DNA of 43,775 nucleotides from an uncultured Lachnospiraceae bacterium. Lineage in GTDB: Bacteria > Bacillota > Clostridia > Lachnospirales > Lachnospiraceae. The translations under genes were made by a program, and so were the position numbers. The notes beneath the pieces are model-generated. The model did not search any database and had not been told where the DNA came from. It saw only the letters and a program-made list of their open reading frames with translations. Location: positions 1 to 43,775 of the forward strand of contig CAJTWM010000033.1 of the NCBI GenBank assembly GCA_910579805.1, written 5' to 3'. This document shows positions 7,997 through 15,338 of the stretch, piece after piece (positions within the stretch are counted from its first letter, which is position 1; each line of letters starts with the position of its first letter).

Positions 7997-8138
7997 AAAT
8001 GTTGTAAACGGTTCTGTTTTTGGGGCATACGGGCTTTAGAAATCAGCAATTTTACCGATATAATTTATAAGAATAGATTCGGCATGGATGCCGGACATGC
8101 GTAAAGGGCGCATGTATTCGGAAAGGATTGGTGAAAAA

Positions 8139-9098
8139 ATGGTTATAAAAGCAAATGCTACAGCTTCAAACGAGTATGCCGCAAGCAGAAAGGCTGGGCG
8201 GAACGGACAGGAAAACAAAAATGGCACAGTGAAAAACGGTTCTGTTTTCGGAGGGAATCTGAAACAGAAGTTAGATCCGGTATCGGCAAGAAAGGCGCAG
8301 GCGCAGAAGCAGGCAATGAAGATGTGGTCCGACGCGGTGGGCGCGCAGCAAAAGATTGATAAAGATTTGGACGATCGTGCCGCACATATCAACGAGCTGC
8401 GTAAAGAGATCGCTTCTTTAAACGATTCCGTCAAAGAATTTACCGCAGGTCAGGAGGCGTTAAAAGAACAATACGGGATCACGGATGCGGACGCAGAGGA
8501 TTTAGCGCTGTTAGAGAAAGCGAACGACGGCTTTCAGTCGTTTACGATGACAGAAGAGGAAAAGGCCAGAGCAGAGCAGCTTAAGGGCCAGCGTGTTGGG
8601 GAATACTATGAAAGATATACTACGATTGAAGGATATAAGGGCGACTTGCGTAAAGAGATAGACAAAATGCAGGAAGAACTGGTTGCCGAGAGCAGGGCGA
8701 TCACCAATATCCAAAATGGGCGTTTAAAGAATCATACCATGATCGACGCACAGAATAAAAAAGACGAGATGATGATTGCAGCCAGCAAAGACGCCGCATT
8801 CGGTATGATGAACGAAGTGAAAGATAAGATCGACGAGCGTCAGGAAGAACTCGAAGAGAAGGAAAAAGAGAAAGCGGAGGAGAAAGAGGCAGAAGAAGAG
8901 CGTCTTGAAGCGATCCGCGATAAGAATAAGGAAAATAACGACGATGACGATGAGATCTTGGACGTTGTCCGTACAGACGAAATCCTTCAGATGGACGATT
9001 CCTCCGATACGGTAAAGCAGGATGTTAAGAAAATGATCGGCGAGATGAATCTGCTGGTTGAGGACTTAAAAGGTTCTGCTGTAGACAAACAGTTATAA
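8139..9098 (+). CDS. Coiled-coil protein of unknown function
   Basis: Not recognised. The 319-residue product is soluble, very rich in Glu, Lys, Asp and Gln, and has no signal peptide or membrane segment. A basic, Asn- and Gly-rich N-terminus (1-50) is followed by long heptad-like helices (about 50-280), an almost pure Glu/Lys/Ala tract, and an acidic D-rich stretch (NNDDDDE) before a short C-terminal helix (VKQDVKKMIGEMNLLVEDL). The start at 8139 follows GGAAAGGATTGG; the open frame extends back to 8088 without a better ribosome site. It appears monocistronic, with a strong terminator after it. A structural or scaffolding role would be a guess. Confidence 0.75.
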   Translation: MVIKANATASNEYAASRKAGRNGQENKNGTVKNGSVFGGNLKQKLDPVSARKAQAQKQAMKMWSDAVGAQQKIDKDLDDRAAHINELRKEIASLNDSVKEFTAGQEALKEQYGITDADAEDLALLEKANDGFQSFTMTEEEKARAEQLKGQRVGEYYERYTTIEGYKGDLRKEIDKMQEELVAESRAITNIQNGRLKNHTMIDAQNKKDEMMIAASKDAAFGMMNEVKDKIDERQEELEEKEKEKAEEKEAEEERLEAIRDKNKENNDDDDEILDVVRTDEILQMDDSSDTVKQDVKKMIGEMNLLVEDLKGSAVDKQL

Positions 9099-9128
9099 TT
9101 AAACAGGTTAAGACAGAATGGGAAAAAG

Positions 9129-9180
9129 GGCGGCCGCTTTCACGATTCCATAATCGTAAAGCGGCCGCTTTATGTTTATT
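9129..9180. terminator. Strong bidirectional terminator between convergent genes
   Basis: GCGGCCGCTTT with ACGATT pairs with AATCGT and AAAGCGGCCGC, giving a stem of about 17 bp interrupted by one bulged C (9130-9168). It is followed by TTTATGTTTATT on the plus strand and by CCCTTTTTCCC on the minus strand. It serves the coiled-coil gene on the plus strand and the metal regulator on the minus strand. Confidence 0.85.
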
Positions 9181-9205
9181 GCTTGAAAAAAGCCGCTGAT
9201 TAGGA

Positions 9206-9592
9206 TTATTTTAAAAATGTAAGGATGCAGCTTTTGATCGCTTTAAAGCTTTCCGGACTGATATCATGTTCCATTTTGCAGGCGTCGGCAGCGGCCGTTT
9301 CCGGCGAGACGCCAAGGCTGATCAGCCAGTCCCGAAGCAGAGAATGCTTTTCGTAGACGGATTCCGCAAGAGTTTTTCCTTCCGCAGTGAGAGCAATGTG
9401 ACCGTTTTCCGAAACGGTGATGTAATTTTTAGCTTTTAGGTTTTTCATGGCAACGCTGACGCTTGGTTTGGAATAGCCAAGTTCATTGGCGATATCAACG
9501 GATCGCACCTCATACAGACGTTTGCTTAGCAGGAGGATCGTTTCTAAATAATCTTCCACGGATTCTTCTGATTTATGTTGAGAATATCCCAT
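9206..9592 (-). CDS. DtxR/MntR-family metal-dependent transcriptional regulator
   Basis: The 128-residue protein has a winged helix-turn-helix (residues 8-70; EDYLETILLL, VRSVDIANELGYSKPSVSVAMKNL) and a dimerisation/metal domain (71-125). Likely ligands are D14, E17, H83, C105, E108 and H109. The Cys-x2-Glu-His set resembles the ancillary and primary sites of Fe-type DtxR rather than the Glu-x2-Glu-His set of MntR, so iron sensing is plausible. It has no SH3-like third domain, consistent with the short form in Clostridia. No transporter gene is adjacent, so its targets are elsewhere. Closely related proteins are annotated simply as metal-dependent regulators. Confidence 0.85.
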   Translation of the reverse strand: MGYSQHKSEESVEDYLETILLLSKRLYEVRSVDIANELGYSKPSVSVAMKNLKAKNYITVSENGHIALTAEGKTLAESVYEKHSLLRDWLISLGVSPETAAADACKMEHDISPESFKAIKSCILTFLK

Positions 9593-9908
9593 ATTGTTTT
9601 CCTCATCTTTCTTCTTCTACGAAGATGTTTTGACCGTTTCAGACGTCATAATGACCGACAGGGCGATATTGGTAACAGGACTGTCAAACATATTCTGGTG
9701 TACTGACACGTTACATTTTCACTGCATGGCGGAAACTTAAATTGTACCGTAAGGTTTAAAATAGAGAAAGGCATGGACGTTTACGCACATGTCTGGCGAA
9801 TGCCGCGGGAGGCCGTAATTCTGCAGCCCGCTATAAAATTACTGCCTTCATTATACGGTATTCCGTATGAGCTTATCAACAGATTTTATTAAATTTTCCG
9901 ATTTTGCA

Positions 9909-9929
9909 TTAGAGTGTGTTTGAAAATTG
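9909..9929 (+). repeat. 21-bp direct repeat, copy 1
   Basis: TTAGAGTGTG followed by TTTGAAAATTG. The same 21 bases with one change (T to C at position 7) occur at 10901-10921 in the same orientation. The two copies bracket the polysaccharide deacetylase gene. Confidence 0.7.
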
Positions 9930-10029
9930 TAAAAATGCAAGGTTTATCCCGTAGGGCCGGTAAAAAATCCGGCGTTCCGTGTTCAGGTCCGATAAATTTT
10001 GGAGGAATGCGATACTTGTTGGCAGGTAT

Positions 10030-10063
10030 CCCTGCATATATTTAGATAAGACAGTATGCAGGG
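10030..10063 (+). promoter_or_regulatory. Hairpin covering the deacetylase ribosome site
   Basis: CCCTGCATA (10030-10038) pairs perfectly with TATGCAGGG (10055-10063), 6 nt before the TTG start. The 3' arm contains the only Shine-Dalgarno-like bases (AGGG), so the stem could hide the ribosome site and make translation conditional. There is no T-run, so it is not an intrinsic terminator. Confidence 0.45.
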
Positions 10064-10069
10064 ATAATT

Positions 10070-10792
10070 TTGAAAGTGAAAAGAAAAGTGAATGTAGTCA
10101 TGGCAGTTATGACAATATATGCTTTGCTCAGTATGCTGCAGACAAGGGATAGCGCAATGAAGGTAAAAGAGACGATAGCTGCTGGAAGGGAAGCGGTCTA
10201 TAGGGAAGAGAATTATGTAAAGACAAAAAATACAGGGAACAAGAAAATTGCGATCACGTTTGACGACGGCCCGCATCCGCAGTATACGGAACAACTCTTG
10301 GAAGGGTTAAAAGAAAGAGGGGTGAAAGCCACTTTCTTCGTTACGGGAGAACATGCCGAACTGCATCCTGACATTGTGGCGAAGATGAGCGAGGAAGGAC
10401 ATCTGATTGGAAATCATACATACAGCCATATCCAGCTAAGCGAAAGAAACAGGGAGGAGTTTAAAAATCAGCTTATCAAAACCAATGAGATCATCAGCGG
10501 GATCACAGGAAAAGAAGTGATCTATGTCAGGCCGCCTTATGGAACGTGGGACAAAAAATTTGAAACGGAACTGAATATGTTTCCGGTGCTTTGGACAGTG
10601 GATCCGTTGGACTGGTGCTCGGATAATGCAGCGTGTGTCGCCGAAAGGGTGGTGTCTAAAGCAGACGAAAACGATATTATTCTGTTACACGATTACTATG
10701 AGACTTCCGTAACGGCAGCCCTTAAGATTGTCGATAGGCTGCAGGAGGAAGGGTATGAATTTGTGACAGTGGAAGAGATTTTGTTTGACTAG
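10070..10792 (+). CDS. Polysaccharide deacetylase (NodB homology, CE4-type)
   Basis: A 240-residue protein with an N-terminal hydrophobic segment (about 8-24; signal anchor or uncleaved signal) followed by a NodB domain (57-238). CE4 motifs are complete: TFDDGPH (D65, D66), H-x3-H metal ligands in NHTYSH (H116, H120), RPPYG (154-158), the DPLDW region (178-182) and LLHD with catalytic-type H207. It should remove acetyl groups from an extracellular polymer such as peptidoglycan or another N-acetylated polysaccharide; substrate is not determined by sequence. The start is taken as TTG 10070; ATG 10100 is possible but would remove basic residues before the anchor. It stands alone between 21-bp repeats. 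Confidence 0.9.
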   Translation: MKVKRKVNVVMAVMTIYALLSMLQTRDSAMKVKETIAAGREAVYREENYVKTKNTGNKKIAITFDDGPHPQYTEQLLEGLKERGVKATFFVTGEHAELHPDIVAKMSEEGHLIGNHTYSHIQLSERNREEFKNQLIKTNEIISGITGKEVIYVRPPYGTWDKKFETELNMFPVLWTVDPLDWCSDNAACVAERVVSKADENDIILLHDYYETSVTAALKIVDRLQEEGYEFVTVEEILFD

Positions 10793-10820
10793 GGCTCCTA
10801 AAGCTCATGGCGAAGGGATT

Positions 10821-10851
10821 TTTTCCAAGGCAGCTATGCTGCCTTGGAAAT
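10821..10851. terminator. Perfect hairpin after the deacetylase gene
   Basis: TTCCAAGGCAG (10823-10833) pairs perfectly with CTGCCTTGGAA (10839-10849) around a 5-nt loop, and flanking T and A runs can extend the stem. A T-run lies on the 5' side only, so it is not a textbook terminator, but position and strength suggest transcript-end formation or stabilisation. Confidence 0.5.
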
Positions 10852-10900
10852 TCTAAGCCTGCTAAGCGGGATCATGGGAGTTAGTATTACCGGATCTGAC

Positions 10901-10921
10901 TTAGAGCGTGTTTGAAAATTG
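10901..10921 (+). repeat. 21-bp direct repeat, copy 2
   Basis: TTAGAGCGTG followed by TTTGAAAATTG, 20 of 21 bases identical to the copy at 9909-9929 and in the same orientation. It lies between the deacetylase gene and the 3' end of the TIR gene. Confidence 0.7.
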
Positions 10922-10972
10922 CTTTCCCCAAGATGTGCGTCACAGGTAAAAGGAAGTCCGTAAAAGCGAGGA

Positions 10973-12319
10973 CTATTTTAACAGGCCGGACAGCTTTTTT
11001 ACGTCTACGGTCAGGGCTGGCCGGACGCCGAACCCTTCCAAACCGGCATTTTCCTGCCGGAGCAGGTCTTTCGTATATCCGTTTCCGACCAGATAACATT
11101 TGCTGGAAGAATCGCTGACAGGTTCGCGCAGCCACCAGCTGCATTCCTCAACATGAAATTCATTATAGTCCAAAAGATACCAGTTGCTGGCATCCTGTTC
11201 CACTGCCGCTTCCGTAGGCTGAGTCAGCTTGCTGATACCGGCGTCGTCAAACCACTGCAGTTCATCTAAGGATAAAAGATATACAAGGTCTGTTGTCGAG
11301 ACGGAGTCCGCATCATAAAGCACGTTACTTTTTGTAGAATGCGTCGTTTCCTGGATCACGGAAAGTTCTTCCTTTGTAAACCCGCATAAAAATCCGGGCT
11401 CATTTTGGTAGCCGTTTTTTAATTCGGACATGGCGGAGGAAAAGGGGGCGCCGTCCGTATAAGTCACCGCTTCATCGGAGGAATTTAACCATGTACGCAG
11501 ATTGGAGGTACTCCAGATATTGCTGCCCCGCACAAATGCCTGTAACGTCAGGTCTGTGTCGGCTTCGGAACCTTGGGACCAATAGTCGGTAGAGTCTTTC
11601 CAGTTATATTTTCCGCTTTCCGCCGCGTCAAACGCTTTCATGCTGAGGACTTTTGAGGATACCAGCACTGCTTCTTTACCGTCCTCGGACAGCCTTAGTA
11701 CGCGCCAGTCTATAGCTTCTCCGTTATAGGTGCCTAAAGTTACAGTATCGCCAATGGCAATGGCAGGTGTGCCGTTACTTTTCTTTGTAAAAATAAACAG
11801 GGCGGATAGGACGAGAACGAGACAAAGCAGTGCAGCCGCGCCGAAAAGGAGGGCTCTCTTTTTTGCTTTCGGAGCGTGCGTTCCGTCAGCCTTGCCGCTC
11901 GTGTCCGGAGCTGCTTTTTCCGGCTGTTTTTTCATTTGCTTTAAATCATTGGCAAACCGGAGGATATCGATATAGTTTTCGTCGGTTCCGGCATTGATCC
12001 ATTGATGGGTCATCAGAAAGTATTCCATGGATTTTGACAGGACCACATCTTCCAGTTTGTAGACCAAAATAGGGATGGATTTGCTTACCGCCCGCTCCAC
12101 TTCTCTAAGTACATGGGGCGAGTTGTTGGCATTTTTGGACATGAGCAGGATCATGGCGGAAGAATGGTCGATGCCCTCCACCAGTTCTTCGGCGTATTCT
12201 TTACCGGACCGTATGTCTCTGGGGGCGATAAAGCAGGGGATATTGTTGCGTTCCAGCAGTTCGCAGACTTTGACGGCGACGTCTGCGTCTGCGGAGGAAT
12301 GTGATATAAACAGTTGCAT
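10973..12319 (-). CDS. Membrane-anchored TIR-domain protein with extracellular DUF6273 domain
   Basis: The 448-residue protein has a cytoplasmic TIR domain (1-130: MQLFISHSSADADVAVKVC, CFIAPRDIRSGKEYAEEL, AMILLMSKNANNSPHVLREVERA) and a Lys/Pro/Ala-rich linker. One transmembrane helix (about 156-177) follows, then a large outside domain (180-445) of DUF6273 type (LGTYNGEAIDWRVL, NLRTWLN, WWLREP, GFGVRPAL). Glu73 in LREVERA is where catalytic Glu sits in NAD-cleaving TIR enzymes. The layout suggests an outside sensor or binding module linked to an inside TIR signalling or NADase module; activity is not shown. An AAAGGAG lies 12 nt before the ATG. It has its own promoter and is not next to recognisable defence genes. 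Confidence 0.85.
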   Translation of the reverse strand: MQLFISHSSADADVAVKVCELLERNNIPCFIAPRDIRSGKEYAEELVEGIDHSSAMILLMSKNANNSPHVLREVERAVSKSIPILVYKLEDVVLSKSMEYFLMTHQWINAGTDENYIDILRFANDLKQMKKQPEKAAPDTSGKADGTHAPKAKKRALLFGAAALLCLVLVLSALFIFTKKSNGTPAIAIGDTVTLGTYNGEAIDWRVLRLSEDGKEAVLVSSKVLSMKAFDAAESGKYNWKDSTDYWSQGSEADTDLTLQAFVRGSNIWSTSNLRTWLNSSDEAVTYTDGAPFSSAMSELKNGYQNEPGFLCGFTKEELSVIQETTHSTKSNVLYDADSVSTTDLVYLLSLDELQWFDDAGISKLTQPTEAAVEQDASNWYLLDYNEFHVEECSWWLREPVSDSSSKCYLVGNGYTKDLLRQENAGLEGFGVRPALTVDVKKLSGLLK

Positions 12320-12358
12320 ATTGTAGCAGTGCTCCTTTCGGTCTTTTGTGGTGATAGT

Positions 12359-12387
12359 ATTTTATCATTACTAAGGCTTTTTTTCAA
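12359..12387 (-). promoter_or_regulatory. Promoter of the TIR gene
   Basis: On the minus strand, TTGAAA (12382-12387), a 17-bp spacer and TAAAAT (12359-12364) lie about 40 bp before the TIR start codon. The short gap after the LysR gene means LysR read-through could also contribute. Confidence 0.6.
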
Positions 12388-12391
12388 TCGG

Positions 12392-13285
12392 TCATTCGGA
12401 CTGAAAGCAGCCGCCAAAATAATCCGAAGCAATTTTCAGAAAATCCCGGAGCATGGATTTGTCCCGTAAGGTTTTGTAGAAGAGGCCATAGGAAACGGAA
12501 ATTCCCGATGCAAGAGGCACATAAGCCAAAAGGGGATCCCGTATGGGAAGGATATCCGGCAGACAGGTGATGCCCATACCCGCTTTTACGAGAAGAAGGA
12601 TTTCTTCCGCCGTTTCGCAGTAGTAGAGGTCGGCGGGATGGCGGCCGGATATCAGGGGACTTTGGACGGAAAGTACCTGCGGCATGGTATTTGAAGTATC
12701 CAACACAGCGATGCGCTGATTGTGAAGATCTTTTTTTTCGATCTTTTTTTGGGAAGAAAGTGGATGGCCTTTGGGCATGGCGCACACGATCGGCGCTTTG
12801 GTCAGTTCAAGAAAACGACAGTTTTGTCTCGGCTTTGTCATTCCCTGCAGCCCAAACAGCACGTCTATGGACTCATTTTGGAGCTGGCTCATCAGCGCCG
12901 GAAAAGGGATGGTCTTTGTGTAGGGATGCAGGTTTGGGTATTTGATGAACATGGAATGGATCAGGTCGGGGAGAAAGACCAGCTCTCTCAAGCCGCATCC
13001 GATAAAAAAGGGGGCAGGTTCTATTTTTTCCTGTACCGCAAAGCGCATTTTAGCCATTGCCATCGTATTTAAAATACTTTTCGCGTCGGTGATAAAGCTG
13101 AATCCTTCCTTTGTCAGTTCTACGGTTCTTGTTGTCCTTTTAAATAATTTTACGCCCAGTTCGCTTTCCAAAGAATTGATCTGATGGGTGACGGCAGGCT
13201 GCGTGATGTGAAGCCGTTCGGATGCTCTGGCGAAGCTTAAACTGTCCGCGACAGCTAAAAAGCAGTTTAATTGTGTGGAATTCAT
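12392..13285 (-). CDS. LysR-family transcriptional regulator
   Basis: A 297-residue protein with the LysR winged helix-turn-helix (1-60: MNSTQLNCFLAVADSLSFARASERLHITQPAVTHQINSLE split over the helices) and a periplasmic-binding-like effector domain (about 88-290: PFFIGCGLRELVFLPDLI, SIDVLFGL, LLVKAGMGITCLPDILP). It should bind DNA as a tetramer and respond to a small molecule. It is divergent from the ABC exporter operon with 225 bp between them, so that operon is the most likely target. Effector unknown. AGGAGGGG lies 8 nt upstream of the ATG. Confidence 0.92.
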   Translation of the reverse strand: MNSTQLNCFLAVADSLSFARASERLHITQPAVTHQINSLESELGVKLFKRTTRTVELTKEGFSFITDAKSILNTMAMAKMRFAVQEKIEPAPFFIGCGLRELVFLPDLIHSMFIKYPNLHPYTKTIPFPALMSQLQNESIDVLFGLQGMTKPRQNCRFLELTKAPIVCAMPKGHPLSSQKKIEKKDLHNQRIAVLDTSNTMPQVLSVQSPLISGRHPADLYYCETAEEILLLVKAGMGITCLPDILPIRDPLLAYVPLASGISVSYGLFYKTLRDKSMLRDFLKIASDYFGGCFQSE

Positions 13286-13423
13286 AACATTTTCCCCTCC
13301 TTTTTTAGTTTATATCCGCATTTATAATGATAAAATCTCTTTATATCTCCGTATCCGCCTAATATGTAAGAAAAAATATTTAAAAATATTGATTAAATGT
13401 ATTTATTAATAATAACGTTTTTT

Positions 13424-13469
13424 TAATTCCATTTCAAGAAGATTTGTTATATAACTATAAGTGGAATTA
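13424..13469. promoter_or_regulatory. Inverted repeat in the LysR/ABC exporter intergenic region
   Basis: TAATTCCA (13424-13431) and TGGAATTA (13462-13469) form a perfect widely spaced dyad (30 bp apart) about 40-90 bp before the exporter start, surrounding AT-rich sequence that could carry its promoter (for example TATAAG near 13454). It is a candidate operator for the divergent LysR protein; its short core does not match T-N11-A exactly, so this is tentative. Confidence 0.35.
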
Positions 13470-13510
13470 TTACGGATATTTGATATTTTTCGGAAAGGAT
13501 GGAGCAGATC

Positions 13511-15256
13511 ATGATCAAGACAATACTTGGACAGGTAGGACAATATAAAAAGTCATCCCTGCTTTCTCCGCTGTTTGCGGCATTGGAGGTAGTGATGGAG
13601 GTTCTGATCCCTTACATTACGGCGCAGCTTATCGATAAAGGGATCGAAGGCGGCGATATTGGCAAGGTGTATCTTTACGGCGCATGTATGATCGTCATGG
13701 CAATGTTCAGTCTTACGTTCGGCGTGCTTGCCGGAAAATATGCGGCAAACGCATCTTCCGGACTTGCCTGCAATTTAAGGGAGAGCATGTATGAGAACAT
13801 ACAGAGGTTTTCCTTTGCAAACATTGATAAATACAGTACGGCGGGTCTGATCACAAGAATGACCACGGACGTTACCAATATACAGAACGCCTATCAGATG
13901 ATCATCAGGATCGCGGTGAGAGCGCCGTTTATGCTGGTCAGCAGTTTAGTCATGTGTTTTTTCATCCAGCCGGATCTGAGCATGGTTTTCGTTGTGGCGA
14001 TCCTTTTTTTAGCGCTGATACTGATGATGATCGTGCGCATGGCGATGAAAGTATTTGATAAAGTATTTAAAAAGTACGACGGCCTCAATGCCAGCGTACA
14101 GGAAAACGTATCGGCGATCCGTGTCGTCAAAGCTTATGTGAGAGAAGAACATGAAAATGAAAAATTTGGAAAGGCATCCAAAGAACTGTACGATCTGTCG
14201 GTGAAGGCGGAGGGTATCGTTGCGTTTAACAGTCCGGTCATGATGTTTACCGTATACGGATGTATCATCGCCCTCTCGTGGTTCGGCGCTCATTTTGTAG
14301 TGAACGAAACGATGACGACGGGAGAGCTTACGTCTATGTTTTCTTATGTTATGAGTATTTTGATGTCGCTGATGATGCTTTCCATGATTTTTGTTATGTT
14401 AACTATGAGCGCGGCCAGCGCCAAACGTATCACGGAAGTACTTACGGAAGAACCGTCCCTGACCAACGGCGATGCGCCGGTGGGGACAGTGGAAAACGGA
14501 GACATAGATTTTAACCATGTCTATTTTTCTTACAGAGAGGGCAGCGGGGAAGAGACGTTAAAGGATATCGACCTTCATATCAGGTCCGGTGAGACGATTG
14601 GCATTATTGGCGGTACCGGATGCGGAAAGTCCAGCTTCGCCAATCTGGTCAGCAGGCTTTACGACGTACAGAAAGGTTCTGTTTTTGTAGGCGGAAGAGA
14701 CGTCAGGGAGTATGACATGGAGGTGCTGCGTAATCAGGTGGCGGTAGTATTACAGAAAAACGTATTGTTTTCTGGTACGATCTTAGACAATTTACGCTGG
14801 GGAAAAGAAGATGCTACAAAAGAAGAGTGCATGGAGGCATGCAGGCAGGCGTGTGCGGACGAATTTATCGCCCGTTTCCCGAAGCAGTATGATACTTACA
14901 TTGAACAGGGCGGCAGCAATGTTTCCGGCGGGCAAAAGCAGAGGCTTTGTATTGCGAGGGCGCTGTTAAAGAATCCGAAAATCCTGATACTGGATGACTC
15001 TACCAGCGCCGTGGATACGGCTACGGATGCGAAGATCAGGAAAACCTTTAAAGAAACGATACCGGGCATTACGAAGCTTATTATTGCCCAGCGTATTTCC
15101 AGCGTACAGGAGGCCGACCGGATTCTGGTTTTGGAAAACGGGGAGATCAACGGCTTCGATACTCATGAAAATTTGTTGAAGACAAACGCCATTTATCAGG
15201 AAATCTACGAGGTGCAGACTAAGGGCGGCGGCGATTTTGACGAGCAGGCGGGCTGA
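13511..15256 (+). CDS. ABC exporter half, degenerate-site subunit (permease plus ATPase)
   Basis: A 581-residue fused half-transporter with six membrane helices (about 15-310) and an ATPase domain (330-575). Walker A is GGTGCGKS (367-374) and the signature is VSGGQ (471-475). Walker B reads LILDDSTS, so Asp496 replaces the catalytic Glu. This Asp is the mark of the degenerate site in heterodimeric exporters such as BmrC/BmrD and TM287/288. The canonical partner follows 82 bp downstream. Substrates are probably drugs, peptides or lipids but cannot be read from the sequence. ATG 13511 is preferred over 13499 because AAGGATGGAG is well placed for it. Confidence 0.93.
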   Translation: MIKTILGQVGQYKKSSLLSPLFAALEVVMEVLIPYITAQLIDKGIEGGDIGKVYLYGACMIVMAMFSLTFGVLAGKYAANASSGLACNLRESMYENIQRFSFANIDKYSTAGLITRMTTDVTNIQNAYQMIIRIAVRAPFMLVSSLVMCFFIQPDLSMVFVVAILFLALILMMIVRMAMKVFDKVFKKYDGLNASVQENVSAIRVVKAYVREEHENEKFGKASKELYDLSVKAEGIVAFNSPVMMFTVYGCIIALSWFGAHFVVNETMTTGELTSMFSYVMSILMSLMMLSMIFVMLTMSAASAKRITEVLTEEPSLTNGDAPVGTVENGDIDFNHVYFSYREGSGEETLKDIDLHIRSGETIGIIGGTGCGKSSFANLVSRLYDVQKGSVFVGGRDVREYDMEVLRNQVAVVLQKNVLFSGTILDNLRWGKEDATKEECMEACRQACADEFIARFPKQYDTYIEQGGSNVSGGQKQRLCIARALLKNPKILILDDSTSAVDTATDAKIRKTFKETIPGITKLIIAQRISSVQEADRILVLENGEINGFDTHENLLKTNAIYQEIYEVQTKGGGDFDEQAG

Positions 15257-15338
15257 CGGTAAGGCGGCATAGCAGGAAGGCCGAGAACAAAGCGGCGGTC
15301 TGTAAAAGAAACAGACCTTTTTCAAGCGGAGGATTGCA

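Larger units (their letters stand above)
9593..10069. other. Long intergenic region upstream of the deacetylase
   Basis: No convincing gene is seen in these 477 bases. They contain the divergent start regions of the metal regulator and the deacetylase, one copy of a 21-bp repeat (9909-9929), a small GCCGG/CCGGC stem-loop near 9955-9975, and a 9-bp stem hairpin next to the deacetylase start. A 12-codon frame beginning at 10005 sits directly on a GGAGG and is unlikely to be well translated. Confidence 0.5.

Noticed and set aside
9129..9180. GC-rich inverted repeat considered as a mobile element end
   Set aside because: Its place between convergent genes with T-runs on both strands fits a bidirectional terminator.
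10005..10043. 12-codon frame beside GGAGG before the deacetylase
   Set aside because: The ATG is only 1 nt from the Shine-Dalgarno bases, too close for good initiation, and the sequence is covered by the hairpin that better explains the region.
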